A DNA stretch of 64,000 bases, from positions 1-64,000 of the forward strand of contig NZ_JARFML010000043.1 in NCBI RefSeq assembly GCF_029167105.1, written 5' to 3'. The notes beneath the pieces are model-generated. The model did not search any database and was not told the DNA's origin. It worked only from the letters and a program-made list of their open reading frames with translations. Within the stretch, counting starts at the first letter, position 1; each line of letters opens with the position of its first letter. Source of the stretch: Bradyrhizobium yuanmingense. GTDB taxonomy: Bacteria; Pseudomonadota; Alphaproteobacteria; Rhizobiales; Xanthobacteraceae. The position numbers were made by a program, and so were the translations under genes. Positions 26,128 through 35,478 of the stretch are shown one piece after another.

Positions 26128-27450
26128 CTACTGGTTGCTGTAGGTGGTGCCCTTGGGCAGCGGCAGCACAGCCTCGCGCTGCGCCTGGCTCTTGGGCCAC
26201 ACCACATAGGATTTGTCGTCGACGTATTGGATCACGACCGGGAACGAGCGCTCGTTCTGGCCGGCCATTGGCGAGCCCTCGCCGTGGAATTTGACGCCGA
26301 AGCCGAGCATGGTGCCACCTTCGGGTATGTCGGTGTCCAGTGCTGCCTTGCGCAGGGAGTCGGGATCGACGCCGCCATATTTCTTGATCGCTCGCGGCAG
26401 CACGTCGTTCAGGAACAAATAGGTGTTCGACGCAGCCATGCCGACATGGGCCGAACGGATGGCGACGCCCGGCTTGCGCTTGTCGAACTCCTCGCCGACC
26501 GCCTTGATGATCGGCGGCAGCTTCGGATCCATGCTCTTCTGGTTGGCGAGCCAGATCGAAATCGGATCGGTGTTGAAGACGTAGTTTACGTCGGCGCCCA
26601 GGCCTTCCTTCAACTTCTCATAGACCCCGTAGCCGGCGCCATGACCTACCAGTGCGCCGAACTTCAGCCCCTGTTCGCGGGCTTGCCGAAGCAACAGGGT
26701 GATGTCGGGATTATAGCCGGTATGGAACACCACATCCGGCTTGGCCCGCTTCAGCTTGGTGACCAGCGCAGACAGATCCGGGGCCGTCGCCGAATAGCCC
26801 TCTCTGAGCACGATGTTGAAACCGGCCTTCTTGGCACCGGCCTCGTTGCCTTTGGCAACGTCGACGCCGTAGGCGCCGTCCTCGTGGATGATGGCGACCC
26901 GCAGGTCCTTCGGGTCCTTGCCCAGCTTTTCCTTCGCGTTCTGCGCGATGAAGTCCATCGTCATCATGCCGAACTGGTCGCCGGAGGCCTGCGGGCGAAA
27001 CACGTATTTGTAGTTCTTGTTCTCCAGCACCGCCGACGAAATGCAGGTCGTGATCCACATGAACTTCTTCAGCTGCTCGACCCGCGCTGCCACCGGCACG
27101 CATTGCGCCGAGGAGAAGAAGCCGAGCAGCATGTCGACCTTTTCCTGCTCGATCAAACGGATCGCTTCATTGATGGCGATATCCGGCTTGCTCTGAGCAT
27201 CGGCATAGATCGCCTCGATCTTGTAGCCTTCGACGTCTTTCGCGCTGTACTGATCCAGCATGATCCTTGCGCCGGTATATTGCAGCTCCGAACCGCCGCC
27301 GGCGAGCGGGCCGGTCAGATCGTAGATGACGCCGATCTTGAGCTTTTTCTCTTGAGCTTTCTCTTGGGCCTCGGCGGACGCCGCCAAGCCCGTCGCTGAT
27401 ATCGCGACCAACAGCCCACGTACCAAGCGGGCAGCCATGCGCAGGCGCAT
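26128..27450 (-). CDS. Liv-type ABC transporter substrate-binding protein
   Basis: The 440-residue periplasmic binding protein has a signal peptide ending near SAEAQ, then LKIGVIYDLTGPLAGGGSEL, the standard opening of leucine/urea/amide-binding type I proteins. Size is larger than LivJ (about 370). The ATG at 27450 follows AGGGAGGTTTTG; an upstream ATG at 27477 is less likely. It heads the livGFHM set. The ligand cannot be told. Confidence 0.92.
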   Translation of the reverse strand: MRLRMAARLVRGLLVAISATGLAASAEAQEKAQEKKLKIGVIYDLTGPLAGGGSELQYTGARIMLDQYSAKDVEGYKIEAIYADAQSKPDIAINEAIRLIEQEKVDMLLGFFSSAQCVPVAARVEQLKKFMWITTCISSAVLENKNYKYVFRPQASGDQFGMMTMDFIAQNAKEKLGKDPKDLRVAIIHEDGAYGVDVAKGNEAGAKKAGFNIVLREGYSATAPDLSALVTKLKRAKPDVVFHTGYNPDITLLLRQAREQGLKFGALVGHGAGYGVYEKLKEGLGADVNYVFNTDPISIWLANQKSMDPKLPPIIKAVGEEFDKRKPGVAIRSAHVGMAASNTYLFLNDVLPRAIKKYGGVDPDSLRKAALDTDIPEGGTMLGFGVKFHGEGSPMAGQNERSFPVVIQYVDDKSYVVWPKSQAQREAVLPLPKGTTYSNQ

Positions 27451-27543
27451 CAAAACCTCCCTGGACGATTTGTGCATTGCATTCTTGGTGCAATTCTTCG
27501 GCCCATCACATGGGCTGCGCGCGGCGATGTCAAGCCTCGCGCA

Positions 27544-28248
27544 TCAGCGCGCTGCGAACTGCTGCTCGACGAAGGCCGTGACAAATCGCGGCATGGACGG
27601 CCTGAGATCGCTGGTCCCGCGGACGAGATGAATGGCGGACAGCTCCGGCTCGGTCTCGCGCGCAAGGTTGGCTTCGATCCGGGCGCGAGCCACATCGCCC
27701 GGCATGTCCAGGTTGATGACCTGCAACATCGCGATCGTCGGGCCCGTGACCACGCAATGCCAGCCCGGCTCGATCCGACAGTCGGCCGCGGTCAGGCCGG
27801 TCTCCTCGCCGAGCTCGCGGACGACACTGCCGGGAATATCGAGCGCGCCGTCGCTGACATCGTCGAGATCAGGCGTTCCCGAGGGGAAATAGATGCGGCC
27901 CGCATTGGCGGTGTGGGGCGCCATCTCGCCCATGATGAAGGCGCCGTCGGAGGCGCGCAGCGCGCCCATGCCGAAGCCGTTGAACACGGCCTTGTCGGGA
28001 AAGCCCCAGTCGCGCCAGGCGAGGAAGCTTGCAAAATCCGTCTCGAAATAGGTCGCCGTCAGGTGACCGTCGTTGAACACGGCGTCGCGCCCGAGCAGGA
28101 CGCGGCCGTTCCAGATTCTCGGCCGCTCGCGCTGCTTCTCGGCGAAATGCGCCGCGATCTCGGCGCGCCGTTCCTCGGCGAACGGCCAGACGATCGGCCG
28201 CACCGCAAGATCGAGCGTCGCGACGCGATGTATGACCGGTGACGTCAT
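27544..28248 (-). CDS. Nudix hydrolase-like protein
   Basis: The 234-residue protein carries a Nudix core RELGEETGL, the REUXEEXGU half of the box, in GALDIPGSVVRELGEETGL. The first Glu of the GX5EX7 part is Leu, but the metal-binding REUXEE Glu residues remain. The N-terminal part (about 90 residues before the box) is not recognisable by eye. It probably cleaves a nucleoside-diphosphate derivative. It lies directly (28 bases) after the NitT/TauT-type binding-protein gene on the same strand. The ATG at 28248 starts where the coding-like sequence begins. Confidence 0.8.
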   Translation of the reverse strand: MTSPVIHRVATLDLAVRPIVWPFAEERRAEIAAHFAEKQRERPRIWNGRVLLGRDAVFNDGHLTATYFETDFASFLAWRDWGFPDKAVFNGFGMGALRASDGAFIMGEMAPHTANAGRIYFPSGTPDLDDVSDGALDIPGSVVRELGEETGLTAADCRIEPGWHCVVTGPTIAMLQVINLDMPGDVARARIEANLARETEPELSAIHLVRGTSDLRPSMPRFVTAFVEQQFAAR

Positions 28249-28276
28249 GACGCCTGATACCACGCCATCGCGTCGG

Positions 28277-29302
28277 CTATTTGGCGCTCCCCGTTGTCTT
28301 CTTGGCCTGCTCGACGAATTTGTTGGTGAAGGTCTTGCTGACGTCGATCTTGGCGTTCGCCACTTCGGGCGAGCCGACGCTGAACACTGCAAGCACGGCG
28401 TCCGCACCCTTCGGGTCCATCTTGCCGGTCTCGGAATACATCGGGATCGTATTCTTCAGTGCGGCAAGATAGAGGTCCTTGTTCTTGCCGACGGTCTGCT
28501 CGGGCATCTTCGCCATGATCTCCTCCGGCGTATGCGAATGGATCCAGGCGAGCGTGGCGAGAATCGCATTGGTGAGCGCCTGCGCCTCCTTCTCATGGCC
28601 GTTGATCCAGGCCACGGTCGAATACAGCGCGCCGCCCGGATATTCGCCGCCGAACGTCTCCAGCGTGTCTTTCTGGGTACGGGTGTCCGAGAGGATACGC
28701 AGATCCTTGTGGCTGCCCTGCAGCACGGTCACGGACGGATCGAGCATCACCGCCGCATCGATCTGGCCCTGCTCCATCGCGGCCACCGCGGTGGCCCCGA
28801 GGCCCACCCCGATCACGGCGACGCTGGTGGGATCGAGCCCGTTCTTCTTGAGCATGTATTTCAGGAAGAAGTCGGTGGAGGAGCCGGGCGCACTGACGCC
28901 GACCTTCTTGCCGGCGAGATCCTTGACCGACTTGATGTCGTTGGTGCGCGAGGGCGCGACCACCAGGACGAGGCCGGGATAGCGGTCATAGACCACGAAG
29001 GATTGCAGCTCCTGCTTCTTGGCGGCGAGATTGACGCAATGGTCGAAATAGCCGGAGACCACGTCGGCGCTGCCGCCGAGCACGGCTTTGAGCGCATCCG
29101 AGCCGCCCTTGAGGTCGACGAGCTCGACACTGACGCCGGCCTTCTCGTATTCGCCGAGCTGCTTGGCCAGTACCGTCGGCAGATAGCACAGGCAGGAGCC
29201 GCCGCCGACCGCGATGGTGACCTTGCTTTGCGCCGCGGCAAGCGAAGTGGTGAGCGTCAGCGCGAGCAGTGCGCCGGCGAGCCTGGCAATCGTGTTCTTC
29301 AT
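28277..29302 (-). CDS. NitT/TauT-family ABC substrate-binding protein
   Basis: The 341-residue exported protein has a signal peptide (MKNTIARLAGALLALTLTTS, cleavage after AAA) and the NMT1/THI5/SsuA-like fold: VGGGSCLCYLPTVLAKQLG, then LKGGSDALKAVLGGSADVVSG and LAGKKVGVSAPGSSTDFFLKYML. GGAGGAAACC precedes the ATG at 29302. Members bind nitrate, sulfonates, thiamine precursors or aromatics; the ligand is not evident. It forms an operon with the permease and ATPase just upstream. Confidence 0.9.
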   Translation of the reverse strand: MKNTIARLAGALLALTLTTSLAAAQSKVTIAVGGGSCLCYLPTVLAKQLGEYEKAGVSVELVDLKGGSDALKAVLGGSADVVSGYFDHCVNLAAKKQELQSFVVYDRYPGLVLVVAPSRTNDIKSVKDLAGKKVGVSAPGSSTDFFLKYMLKKNGLDPTSVAVIGVGLGATAVAAMEQGQIDAAVMLDPSVTVLQGSHKDLRILSDTRTQKDTLETFGGEYPGGALYSTVAWINGHEKEAQALTNAILATLAWIHSHTPEEIMAKMPEQTVGKNKDLYLAALKNTIPMYSETGKMDPKGADAVLAVFSVGSPEVANAKIDVSKTFTNKFVEQAKKTTGSAK

Positions 29303-29450
29303 TGGTTTCCTCCGTTCGGCCGCCGGCACCATAGAGCAGCGGGGCTGGCTTGAGAAGCTCCGCCTGAGCGGGCTAGCCATCAGCCCCTCGACGCAACAGC
29401 ATGTCCAACGCACGTTCGGGATCGTCGACGCGATCAAATAGACCTGCTTC

Positions 29451-30239
29451 CTACCCCCGCCCGTCCGACGCGGCCGGCCGCCACACCAGGAGGCGCCGCT
29501 CCACCAAGGTGACACCGAAATCGATCAGGATGACGAAGGCCGACAGCACGAACATGCCGGCGAACACGCCGGCGACATCGAAGATGCCCTCGGCCTGCTG
29601 GATCAGATAGCCGAGCCCGGCCGCCGATCCCAGATATTCGCCGACCACCGCGCCGACCACGGCAAAGCCGACGGAGGTATGAAGCGACGAGAACATCCAT
29701 GACAGCGCCGACGGCCAATAGACATGCTGCATCAACTGCCGCTCGCTCATGCCGAGCATGCGGCCATTGTCGAGCACGGTCCGGCTGACCTCCTTGACAC
29801 CCTGATAGACATTGAAAAAGACAATGAAGAACACCAGGGTGACGCCGAGCGCGACCTTGGACCAGATGCCGAGCCCGAGCCACAGCGCGAAGATCGGCGC
29901 CAGCACGACACGCGGCAGGGCGTTGACCATCTTCACATAGGGGTCGAACACCGCGGCGACCAGCGGCTGGCGCGCGAACCAGAAGCCGACCAGCACCCCG
30001 CCGAGCGATCCGATCACGAAGGCGAGGATCGATTCCGCGAGCGTGATGCCGAGGTGCTTCCAGATCACGCCGGAGGCGAACCATTTCACGATCTGGCTGA
30101 ACACGTCGACGGGGTTGGAGAAGAAGAACGGCGGCAGCAGGATCTTGCCGAACACCGGGACAGTCGACAGCACCTGCCACAGCACCAGGCCCACGACAGC
30201 GACCAGAACCTGCAGCGCAAACAGCGTCGTGCGCGACAT
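29451..30239 (-). CDS. NitT/TauT-family ABC permease
   Basis: The 262-residue permease has six helices and the EAA-like loop (NGRMLGMSERQLMQHVYWPSA, split here before its last residues). The start overlaps the ATPase stop by one base (TGATG). It is the single membrane component of this transporter and so works as a homodimer. Confidence 0.92.
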   Translation of the reverse strand: MSRTTLFALQVLVAVVGLVLWQVLSTVPVFGKILLPPFFFSNPVDVFSQIVKWFASGVIWKHLGITLAESILAFVIGSLGGVLVGFWFARQPLVAAVFDPYVKMVNALPRVVLAPIFALWLGLGIWSKVALGVTLVFFIVFFNVYQGVKEVSRTVLDNGRMLGMSERQLMQHVYWPSALSWMFSSLHTSVGFAVVGAVVGEYLGSAAGLGYLIQQAEGIFDVAGVFAGMFVLSAFVILIDFGVTLVERRLLVWRPAASDGRG

Positions 30240-31057
30240 CAGACCACCTCCGCCGCCTGGGTGGACTGTGCGTATCCCTTCATCACCTCGTCCTTCAGCA
30301 CGCTCCAGATCTCGCGATGGAGCGCATGGAATTCCTTGTCGAGGCGCACCTCGAAAATGTCGCGCGGGCGGGCCAGGCCGACGCGCCAGTCGCCGATGAT
30401 GCGCGAGGACGGCCCCGCCGACATGATCACGACGCGGTCGGCGAGCGCGATGGCCTCTTCGAGATCGTGGGTGACGAACAGCACGGCCTTGCGGTCGGCA
30501 CTCCACAGATCGAGCAGCAGATTGCCCATCACCTGGCGCGTCTGCGCATCGAGCGGCCCGAACGGCTCGTCCATCAACAGGATCTTCGGATCGCGGATCA
30601 GCACCTGCGCCAGCGCCACGCGCTTGCGCTGGCCGCCCGAAAGCATGTGCGGATAGCGGTTCGCGAAGGCGCCGAGGCCGACGGCGGTCAGCCATTTCTG
30701 CGCCTGCGACAAGGCCTCCGTGCGCGGCGTGCCCTTGACCTCGAGCCCGATGGCGACATTGTCGAGCGCAGTCTTCCAGGGGAACAGCGCATCAGCCTGG
30801 AACAAATAGCCGGCATCCCGATTCAGCCCCGCCAATGGCTGGTCGAAGATCCTGACCCTGCCCGCGGCGGGTTTGAGCAGGCCCGCCGCGACGTTAAGCA
30901 GCGTCGATTTTCCGCACCCTGTGGGCCCGACAATGGCGACAAACTCGCCCTGTGCCACCGCAAGATGGGCCTTCTCCACCGCCGTATAGACCCGGCCGTC
31001 CCCCAGCCGGAACGCAACCTTGGCATCTTCCAGCGCCACTGCCGTGGGCGTCGTCAT
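30239..31057 (-). CDS. NitT/TauT-family ABC ATPase
   Basis: The 272-residue ATPase has Walker A GPTGCGKST (about 44-52), the Q-loop YLFQADALFPWKT, signature MLSGGQRKRVALAQVL, Walker B LLMDEPFGPLD and H-loop FVTHDLEEA. These match SsuB/TauB-type proteins. It is the first gene of the operon whose promoter lies in the 31058-31213 divergent gap shared with the OpuC-like genes. Confidence 0.93.
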   Translation of the reverse strand: MTTPTAVALEDAKVAFRLGDGRVYTAVEKAHLAVAQGEFVAIVGPTGCGKSTLLNVAAGLLKPAAGRVRIFDQPLAGLNRDAGYLFQADALFPWKTALDNVAIGLEVKGTPRTEALSQAQKWLTAVGLGAFANRYPHMLSGGQRKRVALAQVLIRDPKILLMDEPFGPLDAQTRQVMGNLLLDLWSADRKAVLFVTHDLEEAIALADRVVIMSAGPSSRIIGDWRVGLARPRDIFEVRLDKEFHALHREIWSVLKDEVMKGYAQSTQAAEVV

Positions 31058-31149
31058 GTGCTTCCTCCAACTCAGGCCGATGCCTTAGCCGCTCGCGCGG
31101 CCAAGTTCAATCGAGGCGCCGGGCGTGCTACGCATGCTGTGCTGCCGCG

Positions 31150-31194
31150 CTCTTACCCTCCCCTGGAGGGGTCCCTGGAGCGGGAGGGTAAGAG
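31150..31194. repeat. Palindromic repeat in divergent promoter gap
   Basis: CTCTTACCCTCCC (31150-31162) pairs exactly with GGGAGGGTAAGAG (31182-31194), and the loop can pair further. It lies 19 bases before the OpuC-like ATPase ATG, in its leader. It resembles an intergenic element seen often in Bradyrhizobium. Confidence 0.6.
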
Positions 31195-31213
31195 AAGAGA
31201 GAGCTCACCTGCG

Positions 31214-31996
31214 ATGTCTTCCAAGCCGGCGATCAGCTACCAGCACGTCACCAAGCGCTTCGGCTCCCTTGCAGCCGTCGATAACGTGTCGCTCGACATC
31301 GTCGAGGGTGAGTTTGTGGCCGTCGTCGGCGGCTCGGGCTCGGGCAAGACCACGCTGCTGCGGCTCGCCAACCGGCTGATCGAGGCCGATAGCGGCACCA
31401 TCACCGTTGAAGGCGAGGACGTGCGGAATGTCGATCCGGTCGCGCTGCGGCGGCGGATCGGTTACGTCTTCCAGAGCGGCGGCCTGTTTCCGCATCTGAG
31501 CGTCGCCGACAATATCGGCATCACGCCGAAGCTGCTCGGCCAGCCGGAAACGGCCGTTGCAGGGCGCGTCGACGAACTGCTGGAGCTCGTCCAGCTCGAC
31601 CGCGCAAAGCATCGCGACCGGCTGCCCGAGGCGCTCTCCGGCGGCGAGCGCCAGCGCGTCGGCGTGGCGCGGGCGCTCGCGGCAAGACCCCGCCTCGTGC
31701 TGATGGACGAGCCGTTCGGCGCGCTCGATCCCCTCACCCGCGATGCGCTCGGTGACGATTATCGCGCGCTGCACCGCAAGCTCGGCCTGACCACCGTGAT
31801 GATCACCCATGACATGACAGAGGCGATCCTGCTCGCCGACCGCATCGCGGTGATGCGCGGGGGACGATTGCTCGCACAAGGTACGGCTGCGGAGCTCTCG
31901 AATAGCAGCGACGATTACGTGCTCGAACTGTTGCGTACCCCGCGGCGCCAGGTCGAGCGACTGAATGCGTTGCTGCCGACGGGCGGTGCGGCATGA
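31214..31996 (+). CDS. OpuCA/ProV-like osmoprotectant-type ABC ATPase
   Basis: The 260-residue ATPase has Walker A GGSGSGKTTLL (about 38-48), Q-loop YVFQSGGLFPHLSVADNI, signature ALSGGERQRVGVARALA, Walker B LVLMDEPFGALDPLTR and switch MITHDMTEA. The Q-loop and Walker B wording is typical of the glycine betaine/choline/carnitine class. It lacks the tandem CBS domains (about 120 extra residues) found in OpuCA. Its stop overlaps the next gene by four bases (ATGA), so the two form one transporter. Confidence 0.9.
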   Translation: MSSKPAISYQHVTKRFGSLAAVDNVSLDIVEGEFVAVVGGSGSGKTTLLRLANRLIEADSGTITVEGEDVRNVDPVALRRRIGYVFQSGGLFPHLSVADNIGITPKLLGQPETAVAGRVDELLELVQLDRAKHRDRLPEALSGGERQRVGVARALAARPRLVLMDEPFGALDPLTRDALGDDYRALHRKLGLTTVMITHDMTEAILLADRIAVMRGGRLLAQGTAAELSNSSDDYVLELLRTPRRQVERLNALLPTGGAA

Positions 31997-33552
31997 GCCT
32001 CTTCACCGATCCGCGCTGGGGCGAGGCGCTGGCGCATCTGCCGGACTACCTTGGCAACCATGTGCGGGTGAGTCTTGCCGCGCTCGCGCTCGGCCTCGCG
32101 GTGAGCCTGCCGCTGGCGATCTTGACGCGCAATCGTCCGGCGCCACGCGGCATCCTGCTCGCGTTGGCCAGCATCGTGCAGACCGTACCCGGGCTGGCGC
32201 TGCTCGCGCTGTTCTATCCGCTGCTGCTGCTGGCTGCTTCCGTCACGCTGGCCTGGTTCGGCGTATCCTTCTCCGCGTTCGGCTTCCTGCCGGCGATGCT
32301 GGCGCTGGCGCTGTATTCGATGCTGCCGGTGCTGCGCAACGGCATCACCGGCCTCAACGGCATCGATCCCGCGCTGATCGAGTCTGCCGAGGGCGTCGGC
32401 ATGACCGCGCGGCAATCGCTGCTGATCGTCGAGCTGCCGCTCGCGCTGCCGGTGATGATGGCCGGCATCCGCACCGCGGCGGTGTGGGTGATCGGCACCG
32501 CAACGCTGTCGACGCCGATCGGACAGACCAGTCTCGGCAATTACATCTTCGCCGGCCTCCAGACCCAGAACTGGGTATTCGTGCTGTTCGGCTGCGTGGC
32601 TTCCGCCCTGCTCGCGCTCGCAGTCGACCAGTTGCTCGGCCTGATCGAGAGCGGCCTGCGCCGCCGCAGCCGCGCGCGCAGCGGCCTCGGGGCGCTCGGA
32701 ATCGCGGCGCTGGTCGCAGCAACGCTGGTGCCGACCATGGGGCGCTCGTCGTCAGGCTATGTGGTCGGCGCCAAAACTTTCGCTGAGCAATATGTGCTGT
32801 CGGCGTTGATGAGGGACCGCCTCCAGGCGGCGGGCCTCGCGGCGACCGCGCGCTCCGGCCTCGGCTCCAGCGTGGTCTTCGGGGCGCTGAAGGCCGGCGA
32901 CATCGATCTCTATGTCGACTATTCCGGTACGCTCTGGGCCAACCAGCTGCATCGCACCGACATCAAGCCGCGCGCCGAGCTGGTGGCGGAATTGAAGGCG
33001 GCGCTCGCCAAGGACGACATCACCCTGCTCGGCGAGCTCGGCTTCGAGAACGCCTATGCGCTGGTGATGCCAAGACGACGCGCCGATGCGCTCGGCATCC
33101 GAACCGTCGCCGATCTCGCCGCACATTCGGCAACGCTGTCGATTGCCGGCGACTACGAGTTCTTCTCGCGCCCCGAATGGGCAGCGCTGCAAAAGGCCTA
33201 TGGGCTGCAGTTCCGCGCCCAGCGCCAGATGCAACCGGACTTCATGTATGCGGCCGTGGCCAGCGGCGAGGTCGACGTCATCGCCGGTTACACCAGCGAC
33301 GGCCTGATCGCCAAATACGAGCTCACAGCGCTCGACGATCCCAAACGCGCGATCCCGCCCTACGACGCCATCCTGCTGCTTGCGCCGAAGCGTGCCGGTG
33401 ACGCGCGACTGCAGGCGGCGCTCAAGCCATTGCTCGGCAAGATCGACATCGCCACCATGCGCGAGGCGAACCTGCGCGCCAGCGGCAATGATGCGAATTC
33501 ATCACCGGATGCGGTGGCGAGGTGGCTGTGGGAGAAGGTGGGCGGGCGATAA
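31993..33552 (+). CDS. Fused ABC permease and substrate-binding protein, OpuC/BilE/EgtU-like
   Basis: One 519-residue chain joins a permease and its binding protein. Residues about 1-240 hold five or six helices and the EAA-like loop (GIDPALIESAEGVGMTARQS). Residues about 250-519 form the OpuAC/ProX-like binding domain (VVGAKTFAEQYVLSALMRD; SSVVFGALKAGDIDLYVDYSG; DFMYAAVASGEVDVIAGYTSDG). Such fusions are known in Listeria BilE and in the EgtU ergothioneine importers of Helicobacter and streptococci. Quaternary amines or ergothioneine are the main candidates; aromatic-cage residues were not mapped. The ATGA overlap shows coupling to the ATPase. Confidence 0.9.
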   Translation: MSLFTDPRWGEALAHLPDYLGNHVRVSLAALALGLAVSLPLAILTRNRPAPRGILLALASIVQTVPGLALLALFYPLLLLAASVTLAWFGVSFSAFGFLPAMLALALYSMLPVLRNGITGLNGIDPALIESAEGVGMTARQSLLIVELPLALPVMMAGIRTAAVWVIGTATLSTPIGQTSLGNYIFAGLQTQNWVFVLFGCVASALLALAVDQLLGLIESGLRRRSRARSGLGALGIAALVAATLVPTMGRSSSGYVVGAKTFAEQYVLSALMRDRLQAAGLAATARSGLGSSVVFGALKAGDIDLYVDYSGTLWANQLHRTDIKPRAELVAELKAALAKDDITLLGELGFENAYALVMPRRRADALGIRTVADLAAHSATLSIAGDYEFFSRPEWAALQKAYGLQFRAQRQMQPDFMYAAVASGEVDVIAGYTSDGLIAKYELTALDDPKRAIPPYDAILLLAPKRAGDARLQAALKPLLGKIDIATMREANLRASGNDANSSPDAVARWLWEKVGGR

Positions 33553-33555
33553 GGG

Positions 33556-35268
33556 CTACAGTCCCCGGATCATCCCTGCGTCGATCAGCAGCCGGTTCAG
33601 CCGCCGCGCCTCGGCGCCATCCTTGCAGCCGTAAAAGATGCCCTTGCAGCGGAGCATGATCTCCTTCTGCTCGGCGAAGGACGGGTCGAGCGGGATGCCG
33701 GCGGCTTCCTGAACAACCAGCGGCAGATAGGGACCGTCGATCGTGTCCATCACGGCCTGGCTTCCGACCGGCTCGAAATTGATGGCGTCGATGGCGTAAT
33801 AGGTCGCGTAGAGGCGCGCATCGTAGGCGTCGAGCTTCTTGCCGATCGCGCCCTCGTCGAGCCCGGGCTCGAGGATGGCAGCCGCAAACTCCGGCTGATG
33901 ATCGCCGTACCGCACGATCAGGAAGGGCTCGCCGGGAAAGGTCTTCTTCAAGCCGGCCACGAACGCCTTGTACTGCTCGGCACTCATGGTCTGGCGGCGC
34001 AGATATTCATCGATGGACGGCAGATTGCCCGGCGCGCGCCAATTCGGCAGCAGATCGGGACGGAAGCGGGTTTCCCAGGGGAAGTGGTTGGCACCGAGAT
34101 AGATGAAAGCGAACAGCGGCTTGTTCGGCGGCTGCTGGCCGATCAGCTGAAGCGCCTTGTCGTAGAAGAAGCTGTCGGGCTCGACGTCCTTGGCGCCGAG
34201 ATCCTTGGAATCGAGGAAGCGCTCGATTCCCGTCGTCATCTGGAAGCTGCGCGCGCCCATGAAGCCGCCATGGGCGGGATAGAGCGACAGCGTGTCGTAG
34301 CCGCAGCGACGCAGCGCCAGCGGCAGCCCGCGCTCGACCCGGTTCGAGGCGATGCGCGTGACGAAATAGGCGAAGCGGCCGAACGAACGCGAGGAGAGCC
34401 CAGCGAACACGTTGTATTCGGTGAACCAGCTCGGCCCGCCATTGCTCTCGGCAAGGAATGTGCGCTGCTTGCCGTCCCACGATTTGAAATGGTCGCCATA
34501 GCGCGGCGGCACCTTGATGCCCTGGGCGGCGCGGATGTCGAAGCTCGATTCATCATGGATCAAGATGATGTTGGGCCGGCGGCCCGCCGGGTGGCAGGCA
34601 TCGACCAGCGGCATGTTGAGCCGCTCGCCAGTCGAAGCAGACGCCTCCATGAAGCCGTACTGCGCAAAGTCGGAGACGGCCGTGACGCCCGAGCGGAAGA
34701 ATTTCGAGAGATAGCCGTCATCGTAATAGCCGCGCCAGGCCTCGTCCGGGTGATAGAGCGAATAGCCGACCAGGGCGGCGAGGCAGGCGAGCTTGCAGGC
34801 GAGCGCCGGCAGGCGGCGGATGCGGAACGGATCGAGCCACCACAGCGCATACATCAGCGGCAGCGTGACGAGACCGGCCAGGATCACCGACCAGCGCAGA
34901 TTCGGGAAGATCGTGAAAAGGAACGCGACGGAGTCGCGGTCGATCATCATCAGGTCGATGAAGTTGACCGTCATCTGCACGACGTCGTGCTTGAGCCGCG
35001 ACAGCAGCACCAGCACGACCACCATGGTCAGCGACAGCGCACCCGACAGCGCGGGGCGACGCAGCAGCGTGATCCAGAAGAAGTTGAGGATGCCCCAGGC
35101 CAGCGCGAAGGACAGGCGCGAGCCGAAATCGGTCTCGGTCTCGTACATCAGGGCGAGTGCCGCCAGATGCGGCGCTGCAACTGCGAGCAGCCGCCAGATG
35201 CCGAGCGCGGCGACGCTCGCCAGCACGGCCGTCGTGGCAGAAGGACCTGGATTGGGCGCGGACGCCAT
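33556..35268 (-). CDS. LTA-synthase/OpgB-like membrane phosphotransferase
   Basis: The 570-residue protein has five or so N-terminal helices and a periplasmic alkaline-phosphatase-superfamily domain. Family marks are NIILIHDESSFD (metal-site Glu), SWFTEYNVFAGLSSRSFG with the likely nucleophile Thr in FTEYNVFAG, and IVRYGDHQPEF with the metal Asp/His. This layout fits phosphoglycerol or phosphoethanolamine transferases acting on membrane-derived or cyclic glucans, or on lipids. Which substituent and acceptor it uses cannot be told. The ATG at 35268 was chosen over a TTG at 35307. It is a single gene with a convergent neighbour 3 bases away. Confidence 0.85.
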   Translation of the reverse strand: MASAPNPGPSATTAVLASVAALGIWRLLAVAAPHLAALALMYETETDFGSRLSFALAWGILNFFWITLLRRPALSGALSLTMVVVLVLLSRLKHDVVQMTVNFIDLMMIDRDSVAFLFTIFPNLRWSVILAGLVTLPLMYALWWLDPFRIRRLPALACKLACLAALVGYSLYHPDEAWRGYYDDGYLSKFFRSGVTAVSDFAQYGFMEASASTGERLNMPLVDACHPAGRRPNIILIHDESSFDIRAAQGIKVPPRYGDHFKSWDGKQRTFLAESNGGPSWFTEYNVFAGLSSRSFGRFAYFVTRIASNRVERGLPLALRRCGYDTLSLYPAHGGFMGARSFQMTTGIERFLDSKDLGAKDVEPDSFFYDKALQLIGQQPPNKPLFAFIYLGANHFPWETRFRPDLLPNWRAPGNLPSIDEYLRRQTMSAEQYKAFVAGLKKTFPGEPFLIVRYGDHQPEFAAAILEPGLDEGAIGKKLDAYDARLYATYYAIDAINFEPVGSQAVMDTIDGPYLPLVVQEAAGIPLDPSFAEQKEIMLRCKGIFYGCKDGAEARRLNRLLIDAGMIRGL

Positions 35269-35478
35269 CGACGACACGCAACTTCTGGTCCGGCGCGGTG
35301 ATGCCAAGCCTGGCTGGCCGACCTAAAAACAGCCAGGGCGTCCGGAGCAGCCGGAAGCCTGCACCGTGTCATAAAACTGTAACGGAATGGTCAAGGAGAG
35401 GCAACGCGCGGCGCGGTCCGACCTTCGCTTAATGTTAGCGGGCTGCGCCGTACGGCATCGACCAGAGCCGCTGGCCCG

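Noticed and set aside
24958..27399. An 813-codon plus-strand frame opposite livF, livG and the binding-protein gene
   Set aside because: Composition is that of an antisense shadow; the minus-strand genes have clear motifs.
27544..28248. Nudix protein as an inactive pseudo-enzyme because of the missing first Glu
   Set aside because: The metal-binding REUXEE Glu residues remain and the first Glu varies in active members.
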